A stretch of 64,000 nucleotides of DNA from Mycobacterium sp. (lineage in GTDB: Bacteria > Actinomycetota > Actinomycetes > Mycobacteriales > Mycobacteriaceae): NCBI GenBank assembly GCA_016197405.1, contig JACPVR010000035.1:83441-147440 (forward strand), read 5' to 3'. This document shows, piece after piece, positions 57,882 to 64,000 of the stretch. The notes beneath the pieces were generated by a model. The model ran no database searches and was not told the origin of the DNA. It worked only from the letters and a program-made list of their open reading frames with translations. How positions within the stretch are numbered: the first letter of the stretch is position 1; the number at the start of each line of letters is the position of its first letter. The translations under genes and the position numbers were made by a program.

Positions 57882-58322
57882 CTACCCCGGAACCGAACCG
57901 TCCTCGGGCTCGGGCCCGAAAAGGAAACGCCGGCCGGTTATCTGCTTGGGGATGATGCGCACGAACCGCAGCTTCGGGGTGGCGATCCACGGATACAGCC
58001 CGGCGCGTTCGGCGTCGTGGATCTCGTCGGCGCCGAACAACACCGCCGGCTCGCCGCGCACGATGACGCTCCATCCGTCGGCGACGGTGTGGTCGTCGGC
58101 CTCGAAGAGCACCTCGTCACTCGTCACGGCACCGAACAGTTTCGTGCCCTCGGCGGTGCGGAACAGTACGGTGCGCCGTTGCACGACGTAGTTGACCGGG
58201 AAGATCTCCGGGCGGCCATCGACGGTCAACACCAGCCGGCCCAGATGAACCGCAGAAAGCAGTGACCAGCTCTCGTCGTCGTCGAGCACGGTCACGGGTA
58301 CCGAAAGGTGGGTCTCAGACAT
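57882..58322 (-). CDS. PPOX-type FMN-binding split-barrel protein
   Basis: A 146-aa pyridoxamine-5'-phosphate-oxidase-like protein (COG3467 type). Seen: LLSAVHLGRLVLTVDGRPEI followed by FPVNYVVQRRTVLFRTAEGT, the flavin-binding strands, then SDEVLFEADDHTVADGWSVI and VRGEPAVL. Its end lies 30 bp from the attR core, so it marks the return to host sequence. Mycobacterial members of this type are often part of the dormancy regulon, but nothing here shows that regulation. Confidence 0.85.
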   Translation of the reverse strand: MSETHLSVPVTVLDDDESWSLLSAVHLGRLVLTVDGRPEIFPVNYVVQRRTVLFRTAEGTKLFGAVTSDEVLFEADDHTVADGWSVIVRGEPAVLFGADEIHDAERAGLYPWIATPKLRFVRIIPKQITGRRFLFGPEPEDGSVPG

Positions 58323-58392
58323 GACCTCATCCTTGGCCGAGGTGCCCCGCGCCCGATAGGGACGCGGGGCACTTCACGGTGGGCCTTAAGTA

Positions 58393-58869
58393 CTAGTGCC
58401 GATGCGGTGGGTTGAGCCGGGTGGTGACACCGATCCGGTTCCAGGCGTTGATCACCATCGCCATGGCGATCACCTGGCCGAGCTCCCGCTCGCTGAACGC
58501 GGCAGCGGCCCGGGCGTACACCGCGTCGGACACATGCCCGCCGCTGGGCAGGTCGGTCATCTCCTCGGTCAGCGCCAGCGCTGCCTGCTCCTGCTCGGTG
58601 TAGAGCGAGCCGGCTTCCTCCCACGCCGACAGCAGGTAGATGCGCTGTTCGGTTTCGCCCAGCTTGCGGGCGTCGTGGGTGTGCATGTCCAGGCAGAAAG
58701 CACAGTGGTTGAGCTGCGAGGCCCGGATCTTGATGAGCTCGGCCAGCTGCGGGTCGAGGTCCTGGGCAGCGGCGGCACTCAGCGCCAGCATGGCCTCGTA
58801 CACCTCGGGGGAGACGCGGTTGAGATTGATCCGGCGGACGGTTTGGGGGGCGTTCAGAGTTTCGGTCAT
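58393..58869 (-). CDS. Carboxymuconolactone decarboxylase/AhpD-like protein
   Basis: A 158-aa all-helical protein. Seen: the redox motif NHCAFCLDMHTHDARK with C-x2-C and the following His, the hallmark of AhpD-like alkylhydroperoxidase-core proteins, and RIYLLSAWEEAGSLYTEQEQ. It probably reduces peroxides or acts on a lactone. It is divergent from the MocR/PdxR-type regulator with 50 bp between starts, so likely controlled by it. Confidence 0.9.
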   Translation of the reverse strand: MTETLNAPQTVRRINLNRVSPEVYEAMLALSAAAAQDLDPQLAELIKIRASQLNHCAFCLDMHTHDARKLGETEQRIYLLSAWEEAGSLYTEQEQAALALTEEMTDLPSGGHVSDAVYARAAAAFSERELGQVIAMAMVINAWNRIGVTTRLNPPHRH

Positions 58870-58919
58870 GGCATCGACATTAGGACCGCAAAGGCCCGCA
58901 ATCGTGGTTCAATTCAATC

Positions 58920-60338
58920 GTGAGTTCATGGGCCAATACCGGGGCTCGGGATCTGCATCTGGACCTGCGCAAGACGATCGTCCCCGGCGCTCGCGGAGTC
59001 CGCGACGTACTGCTGAGCGCCCTACGCGATGCCATCCGATCCGGACGGTTGAGCGCCGGGACACCGCTGCCGCCGTCGCGCACCTTGGCGACCGACCTCG
59101 GCCTGGCCCGCAATACCGTCGCCGACGTCTACGCCGAACTCGTCGCCGAGGGCTGGCTGGCGTCCCGGCAGGGCGCGGGCACCTGGGTCGTCAACACCGC
59201 GCGCCTGCAACAACCCGGCCAGTCCCGCGGCGCCATCACCGCACCGCGGCATGACTTCCGGCCGGGGCAGGGTGACGTCGCGGCGTTCCCGCGGGCACAG
59301 TGGCTGGCGTCGACCCGGCGCGCGCTCAACAACGCGCCCAACGAGGCGCTGCGGATGGGTGATCCGCGCGGCAGACCCGAATTACGCACGGCCGTGGCCG
59401 AATACCTCGCCCGCGCCCGAGGGGTCCGGGTGCGCCCCGACGACGTGGTGATCACCGCGGGCACCCGGCACTCGGTGGAAGTACTGGCCAGATTGTTTGG
59501 CCCTGCGGCCCCCATCGCAGTAGAGGCTTACGGGCTCTTCCTTTTTCGGGACTGCATCGCCGCCGCCGGTGGGTCCACGACACCGATTGGTTTCGACGAG
59601 TACGGCGCCGTCGTCGACGACCTGGCAGCCACCGAGACCCCTGCCGTATTGCTGACACCAGCGCATCACTTCCCGTACGGCGTGTCACTGCATCCGAGCA
59701 GGCGAACCGCGATCATCGACTGGTCCCGCCGCTCCAATGGCTATGTCCTGGAAGATGATTACGACGGCGAATTTCGTTATGACCGCCAGCCCGTCGGTGC
59801 TCTGCAGAGCCTGGACCCCGACCGGGTGATCTACCTCGGCTCCACCAGCAAGAGCCTGGTTCCGGTACTGCGCCTGGGCTGGATGGTGTTGCCCGCGGCC
59901 TTGGTGGATCAGGTGGTGGGCGCCGCCGGTGGTCACCAGTGGTACGTCAACGGAATCACCCAACTGGCCATGGCGGACTTCATCGTCTCCGGCAGCTATG
60001 ACAAGCACATCCGCCGGATGCGCAGCGCCTATCGCCGACGCCGTGACGCCCTGGCCGAGCGGTTGGCGGTGTTCGCACCGGCCGTCAGCATCAGCGGGCT
60101 ATCGGCGGGGTTGCATCTGCTGCTGGTGCTGCCTGATGGCGCCGAACACGAATTGCTCAGGCGCGCAGCAGAAGCCGGTATCGGTATGGTCGGCTTGTCA
60201 CGGTTACGCCATCCGCTGGCCGGCCCGGACATCCCGCGCCCCGACGGTGTCGTGGTCAACTTCGGCACCCCGGCCGAACATGCATTCGCCGGTGCCGTCG
60301 ACGCCCTGTGTGCGGTTATCGCCGACACCGTCCGCTGA
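58920..60338 (+). CDS. MocR/PdxR family GntR-aminotransferase regulator
   Basis: A 472-aa fusion of an N-terminal GntR winged HTH (about 15-85; LLSALRDAIRSGRLSAGTPL, PPSRTLATDLGLARNTVADV) and a C-terminal class I aminotransferase-like domain. Seen: VVITAGTRHSVEVLARLFG, the PLP-binding YVLEDDYDGEFRY and the lysine in YLGSTSKSLVPVLRLGW. Such proteins sense PLP or amino compounds. Divergent from the AhpD-like gene. GTG start. Confidence 0.92.
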   Translation: MSSWANTGARDLHLDLRKTIVPGARGVRDVLLSALRDAIRSGRLSAGTPLPPSRTLATDLGLARNTVADVYAELVAEGWLASRQGAGTWVVNTARLQQPGQSRGAITAPRHDFRPGQGDVAAFPRAQWLASTRRALNNAPNEALRMGDPRGRPELRTAVAEYLARARGVRVRPDDVVITAGTRHSVEVLARLFGPAAPIAVEAYGLFLFRDCIAAAGGSTTPIGFDEYGAVVDDLAATETPAVLLTPAHHFPYGVSLHPSRRTAIIDWSRRSNGYVLEDDYDGEFRYDRQPVGALQSLDPDRVIYLGSTSKSLVPVLRLGWMVLPAALVDQVVGAAGGHQWYVNGITQLAMADFIVSGSYDKHIRRMRSAYRRRRDALAERLAVFAPAVSISGLSAGLHLLLVLPDGAEHELLRRAAEAGIGMVGLSRLRHPLAGPDIPRPDGVVVNFGTPAEHAFAGAVDALCAVIADTVR

Positions 60339-60343
60339 CGAGC

Positions 60344-60964
60344 TCAGCTCAGCGTCGCCAGCTCGGCGGTGAGGTTGGCCCGGGCCGCGGACTCCCAACG
60401 CTGGCGCGCTGCTTCGGTGCGGAACAGAAAAGGTGCGGCCAGCAAGGACGCGATGACGCGTGCCCGGCCGACACGGAAATCCGTCTCCGGCACGTGGGCG
60501 TACTCGTCGCGGATCGCGGCAGTGTTGCGGCGGTACTGCTCGGGCGGCAGGGCCAATGACGCCAGGTCGGCATCGGAGAGCACCTGGCCGTTGCCATCCT
60601 GTGGTGCCGGGTTGTGCTCGACGGTCATCCGGACCAGCCGGGCCACCTCGGTGACCAACGGTTCGGCCACGGCCAACCCGGCCAACTCATGCTCAGCCAG
60701 CTGCGCGCTGCGCTCCTCGTCGTCCGGGCTGCCGGCATACACCGCGTCGTGATACCAGGCCGCCAGGCGGACCGCGTCGGGATCGGGCGCGAAATCGGCC
60801 AGCTCGGTGACCGCCGCCAGTACGGCACGCAGGTGTGCCAGATCGTGATAGCGCCGGTGCGGCTCCGACCAGCGGGCCAGCAGCCCACGGCCGGTGTCAT
60901 CCACCTCGGCCGCCGAGGTATACCGCGCCAGTAGCGTGTGCCACGCGCCCAGCAGATCGTCCAC
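60344..60964 (-). CDS. HD-superfamily metal-dependent phosphohydrolase (COG4339 type)
   Basis: A 206-aa predicted hydrolase. Seen: RYHDLAHL near residue 40, the AAWYHDAVYAGSPDDEERSA block with the His-Asp metal pair, and LVRMTVEHNPAPQDGNGQVL then SDADLASLALPPEQYRRNTA with the last metal Asp. Substrate unknown, possibly a nucleotide. The start is GTG 60964, 43 bp from the divergent gtrA-like start; the longer frame overlaps that gene. Confidence 0.85.
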   Translation of the reverse strand: MDDLLGAWHTLLARYTSAAEVDDTGRGLLARWSEPHRRYHDLAHLRAVLAAVTELADFAPDPDAVRLAAWYHDAVYAGSPDDEERSAQLAEHELAGLAVAEPLVTEVARLVRMTVEHNPAPQDGNGQVLSDADLASLALPPEQYRRNTAAIRDEYAHVPETDFRVGRARVIASLLAAPFLFRTEAARQRWESAARANLTAELATLS

Positions 60965-61007
60965 GCGTACATTCTTGCAGCCGCCGCGGCCCGTAAGCTT
61001 CCCCGCG

Positions 61008-61448
61008 ATGAGCGAAATCGCACCCGAAAGCACGCGCCTGAGTCTCAAGACACAGGTGTGGCGGTTCCTGCTCACCGGTGGCCTGTCGGCGGTCGTCGAT
61101 TTCGGGCTCTACCTGGTGTTCCTGCGGCTGTTCGCGACATTCTGGGATGCCGGTGAGGACATCCGCGTCAATGTCGCCAAGACATTGAGCTTCATTGCGG
61201 GCACCACCACCGCCTACCTGATCAACCGCCGCTGGACTTTCCAGGCCCCGCCGAGCCGGGCCAGGTTCATCGCCGTGGTCGCGCTGTATGCGGTGACGTA
61301 TCTGGTTCAGGTCGGCATCAACCACCTGTTCTATTTCCAGTTCGCCGGCGAACCCTGGCGGGTGCCGGTGGCGTTCGTCATCGCCCAGGGCACCGCGACG
61401 GTGATCAACTTCGTCGTGCAGCGCGCGCTGATCTTCCGGCTGCGCTGA
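61008..61448 (+). CDS. GtrA family membrane protein, Rv3789-like
   Basis: A 146-aa protein with four hydrophobic spans (FLLTGGLSAVVDFGLYLVFL, TLSFIAGTTTAYLINRRW, FIAVVALYAVTYLVQVGINH and VAFVIAQGTATVINFVVQRA), the GtrA layout, with the conserved NRRWTF at the second span. The M. tuberculosis homologue, next to dprE1, is thought to help decaprenyl-phospho-arabinose cross or act as an anchor for wall enzymes. dprE1 starts 31 bp downstream. Confidence 0.92.
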   Translation: MSEIAPESTRLSLKTQVWRFLLTGGLSAVVDFGLYLVFLRLFATFWDAGEDIRVNVAKTLSFIAGTTTAYLINRRWTFQAPPSRARFIAVVALYAVTYLVQVGINHLFYFQFAGEPWRVPVAFVIAQGTATVINFVVQRALIFRLR

Positions 61449-61479
61449 GCCGCCAGGCCCAGGCGGTACCCTCGTTGCG

Positions 61480-62850
61480 ATGTCTGTAACCACTACGAAG
61501 CGGCTCATGGGTTGGGGCCGGACCGCCCCGACAGTCGCCCAGGTGCTCAGCACCGGCGACCCCGAAGAGATCGTCGCAGCGGTGACCCGCGCCGCCGAGA
61601 CCTCGGCACGCGGTGTGATCGCGCGGGGGCTGGGCCGTTCCTACGGCGACAATGCGCAGAATGGCGGCGGCCTCGTCGTCGACATGACAGCGCTCAATCG
61701 CATCCACTCGATCGACCGCGATACCCACCTCGTCGACGTCGACGGCGGGGTGAACCTCGATCAGTTGATGCGAGCGGCGCTGCCCTTCGGTTTGTGGGTA
61801 CCGGTGCTACCGGGCACCCGGCAGGTCACCGTCGGCGGCGCCATCGCGTGCGATATCCACGGTAAGAACCATCACAGTGCGGGCAGCTTCGGCAACCATG
61901 TCCGCTCGATGGATCTGCTGCTGGCCAACGGCGAGGTGCGCACCGTCACTCCGGACGGTGCCGAGAGCGAATTGTTCTGGGCGACCGTCGGCGGCAACGG
62001 CCTGACCGGGATCATCCTGCGCGTCACCATCGCGATGACGCCGACCGAGACCGCGTATTTCATCGCCGACGGCGATGTCACAGCAAGCCTCGACGAGACC
62101 ATCGCCTTCCACAGCGATGGCAGCGAGGCCAACTACACCTATTCGTCGGCGTGGTTCGATGCCATCAGCGCGCCACCGAAGTTGGGACGGGCCGCCATCT
62201 CCCGGGGCTCGCTGGCAACCCTGGATCAGTTGCCGAAGAAGCTGCAGCGCGATCCGCTGAAATTCGATGCGCCACAGCTACTCACGCTGCCCGATATCTT
62301 CCCGAACGGGCTGGCCAACAAGTACACCTTCATGCCGATCGGCGAGCTGTGGTACCGCAAATCCGGTACCTACCGCGGCAAGGTGCAGAACCTGACGCAG
62401 TTTTATCACCCGCTCGACATGTTCGGGGAGTGGAACCGGGCCTACGGACCCGCCGGTTTCGGTCAGTATCAGTTCGTCGTGCCGACGACGGCGGTCGAAG
62501 AGTTCAAGGCGATCCTCGTCGACATCCAGCGGTCCGGGTTCTACTCGTTCCTCAACGTCTTCAAACTGTTCGGTCCGGGAAATCAAGCGCCGCTGAGCTT
62601 TCCGATCCCCGGTTGGAACGTCTGCGTCGACTTCCCGATCGTCCCCGGCCTCAACGAGTTCCTCAACGGCCTCGACAAGCGCGTACTGGAGTTCGGTGGC
62701 CGGCTCTACACCGCAAAGGATTCCCGCACCACCGCGGAGACCTTCCACGCCATGTATCCGCGCATCGACGAGTGGATCGCCGTACGCCGCAAGGTCGATC
62801 CCGACGGGGTCTTCGCCTCGGACATGGCCCGACGACTGGAGTTGCTCTAA
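61480..62850 (+). CDS. dprE1: Decaprenylphosphoryl-beta-D-ribose oxidase DprE1
   Basis: A 456-aa FAD oxidoreductase matching Rv3790. It oxidises decaprenyl-phospho-ribose to the 2'-keto form, the first half of making decaprenyl-phospho-arabinose. Seen: the FAD-binding part ARGLGRSYGDNAQNGGGLVV and VGGAIACDIHGKNHHSAGSF, and GWNVCVDFPIVPGL with Cys382, the equivalent of the active-site Cys hit by benzothiazinones. dprE2 starts on the base after its stop codon. Confidence 0.97.
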   Translation: MSVTTTKRLMGWGRTAPTVAQVLSTGDPEEIVAAVTRAAETSARGVIARGLGRSYGDNAQNGGGLVVDMTALNRIHSIDRDTHLVDVDGGVNLDQLMRAALPFGLWVPVLPGTRQVTVGGAIACDIHGKNHHSAGSFGNHVRSMDLLLANGEVRTVTPDGAESELFWATVGGNGLTGIILRVTIAMTPTETAYFIADGDVTASLDETIAFHSDGSEANYTYSSAWFDAISAPPKLGRAAISRGSLATLDQLPKKLQRDPLKFDAPQLLTLPDIFPNGLANKYTFMPIGELWYRKSGTYRGKVQNLTQFYHPLDMFGEWNRAYGPAGFGQYQFVVPTTAVEEFKAILVDIQRSGFYSFLNVFKLFGPGNQAPLSFPIPGWNVCVDFPIVPGLNEFLNGLDKRVLEFGGRLYTAKDSRTTAETFHAMYPRIDEWIAVRRKVDPDGVFASDMARRLELL

Positions 62851-63633
62851 ATGGTTTTCGACGCGACGGGTAACCCCCAGTCGATCCTGCTGCTCGGCGG
62901 TACCTCGGAGATCGGGCTGGCGATCTGCGCGCGCTACCTGAAGAATTCGGCGGCCCGTGTCGTGCTGGCCGATCTGCCCAACCACCCCAAGCGTGACGAG
63001 GCCATCGCCGCGATGGAGGCGGCGGGCGCCAAGTCCGTCGAATGGGTCGACTTCGACGGTGTCAAGACCGACGCCCATGCCGAGGTGATCGACAAGGCGG
63101 CCGCCGGTGGTGACATCGACGTCGCGATCGTGGCATTCGGTCTGCTCGGTGATGCCGAGGAGCTGTGGCAGAACCAGCGCAAGGCTGTGCAGATCGCCCA
63201 GATCAATTACACCGCAGCAGTTTCCGTCGGCGTGCTGCTCGGCGAGAAGATGCGCGCGCAGGGCTACGGCCGGATCATCGCGATGAGCTCGGCCGCCGGC
63301 GAACGCGTCCGCCGATCCAACTTCGTCTACGGCTCCACCAAGGCCGGCCTCGACGGGTTCTACCTGGGACTCGGGGAAGCATTGCGGGAGTACGGGGTTC
63401 GCGTGCTGGTGATCCGGCCCGGACAGGTGCGCACGTCCACCACCATCGCGCACTGGAAGGCGACCGGCGCCAAGGAGGCACCGTTCACGGTCGACAAGGA
63501 AGACGTCGCCGAGCTCGCCGTCACCGCGTCGGCCAAGGGCAAAGAACTGGTCTGGGCGCCCGGTGCGTTCCGCTACGTGATGGCGGTGCTGCGCCACATC
63601 CCGCGCCCCATCTTCCGCAAGCTGCCTATCTGA
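62851..63633 (+). CDS. dprE2: Decaprenylphosphoryl-2-keto-ribose reductase DprE2
   Basis: A 260-aa SDR matching Rv3791. It reduces the keto product of DprE1 with NADH to decaprenyl-phospho-arabinose. Seen: ILLLGGTSEIGLAICARYL with the NAD glycines, the catalytic Ser in IIAMSSAAGERVRRSNF and the Tyr-x3-Lys of YGSTKAGLDGFYLGL, then VLVIRPGQVRTSTT. It follows dprE1 without spacer and is followed by aftA two bases past its stop region, an arrangement fixed across mycobacteria. Confidence 0.97.
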   Translation: MVFDATGNPQSILLLGGTSEIGLAICARYLKNSAARVVLADLPNHPKRDEAIAAMEAAGAKSVEWVDFDGVKTDAHAEVIDKAAAGGDIDVAIVAFGLLGDAEELWQNQRKAVQIAQINYTAAVSVGVLLGEKMRAQGYGRIIAMSSAAGERVRRSNFVYGSTKAGLDGFYLGLGEALREYGVRVLVIRPGQVRTSTTIAHWKATGAKEAPFTVDKEDVAELAVTASAKGKELVWAPGAFRYVMAVLRHIPRPIFRKLPI

Positions 63634-63634
63634 C

Positions 63635-64000
63635 ATGCGGACCGCGCTTGCGGGTGCCGGCAAGACAGTAGGCCACTTGCTGGTTGCGGCACTGATCGCC
63701 GTGCTGCTTTCGGCCGTCGCACTGACCGCCATCGCCCGCGTGCAATGGCCGGCGTTCCCGTCCAGTAACCAACTGCACGCCCTGACCACAGTCGGGCAAT
63801 TCGCCTGCCTGGCAGCACTACTGGGCGCCGGCATGCTGTGGCGGCGCGGCAAGCAGCTGCTGGCCCGCCTGACCGCGGTCGTCTTCCTGGTGGCATTCGT
63901 ATTGGCGACGCTGGCCATGCCGCTGGGCGCCACCAAGCTCTACCTTTTCGGCATCTCCGTCGATCAGCAGTTCCGCACCGAATACCTGACCCGGTTCACC
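63635..64000 (+). CDS. aftA: Arabinofuranosyltransferase AftA, N-terminal part (runs off the window)
   Basis: The first 122 codons of the gene next to dprE2; the rest lies outside. Seen: hydrophobic spans TVGHLLVAALIAVLLSAVA, QFACLAALLGAGMLW and LTAVVFLVAFVLATLAM, followed by LYLFGISVDQQFRTEYLTRF, where the DQQFRTEY loop resembles the conserved acidic loop of GT-C arabinosyltransferases. AftA adds the first arabinose to galactan from decaprenyl-phospho-arabinose. The ATG overlaps the region of the dprE2 stop. Confidence 0.95.
   Translation, partial: MRTALAGAGKTVGHLLVAALIAVLLSAVALTAIARVQWPAFPSSNQLHALTTVGQFACLAALLGAGMLWRRGKQLLARLTAVVFLVAFVLATLAMPLGATKLYLFGISVDQQFRTEYLTRFT

Noticed and set aside
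1..64000. CRISPR array
   Set aside because: No regularly spaced short direct repeats with unique spacers were seen; the repeats found are the intragenic duplication, the 33-bp coiled-coil units and the operator-like words.

Overview
The window is high-GC DNA from a mycobacterium, most likely a rapid-growing Mycolicibacterium-type species. The evidence is the end of the window: a run of genes matching the Mycobacterium tuberculosis Rv3772-Rv3792 interval in content and order (tRNA-Arg, tRNA-Ser, hisC2, echA21, lipE, quinone reductase, class V aminotransferase-like protein, Rv3779-like membrane protein, bpa, rfbE, glfT1, rfbD, then gtrA, dprE1, dprE2 and the start of aftA). This is the galactan/arabinan cell-wall region. 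Closely packed genes, GTG starts and 4-bp stop/start overlaps are frequent throughout.

Layout. 1-12 kb: metabolic and accessory genes (haloalkane-dehalogenase-like hydrolase, SDR, TPP riboswitch plus thiC, two methyltransferases, a MerR/cupin pair with a textbook 19-bp-spacer promoter, two GNAT acetyltransferases, an ABC exporter, an epimerase). 12-18.3 kb: a fatty acid desaturase, then a translationally coupled carbohydrate operon (GT4 glycosyltransferase, unknown protein, GH130, transglutaminase-like). 18.3-20.7 kb: three GAF-ANTAR proteins. 20.7-24.3 kb: acyl-AMP/CoA ligase, sulfurtransferase, thioesterase. 24.3-28.9 kb: an XRE regulator, WhiB5-like protein, NlpC/P60 protein and EspC-like small proteins corresponding to the Rv0022c-Rv0028 locus. 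29-34 kb: SDR, methyltransferase and a 1019-residue secreted protein made of two 414-residue copies. 34-50 kb: the Rv3772-Rv3783-like block with three tRNA genes.

50.8-57.85 kb is a 7.04-kb integrated element. It has a large serine integrase and reconstructable attL/attR sites (shared TACGCGAC core; inverted 24-nt P arms ending in TTTACACCCG at both ends). Its cargo is less GC-rich than its surroundings: two small HTH-type coding regions interrupted by a frame change or a stop, a HEPN-like protein, an HNH endonuclease with an in-frame TAG, a fragment resembling the C-terminus of a phage capsid protein, a degenerate IS3-family element and a membrane-anchored pentapeptide-repeat protein beside attR. 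It reads as a decayed phiRv1-type phage satellite that still has integrase, att sites and two intact candidate cargo/defence genes. This is the most novel part of the window.

57.88-64 kb: host genes resume with a PPOX-type flavoprotein, an AhpD-like protein with a divergent MocR/PdxR regulator, an HD hydrolase, then gtrA-dprE1-dprE2-aftA, which make and use decaprenyl-phospho-arabinose for arabinogalactan and lipoarabinomannan.
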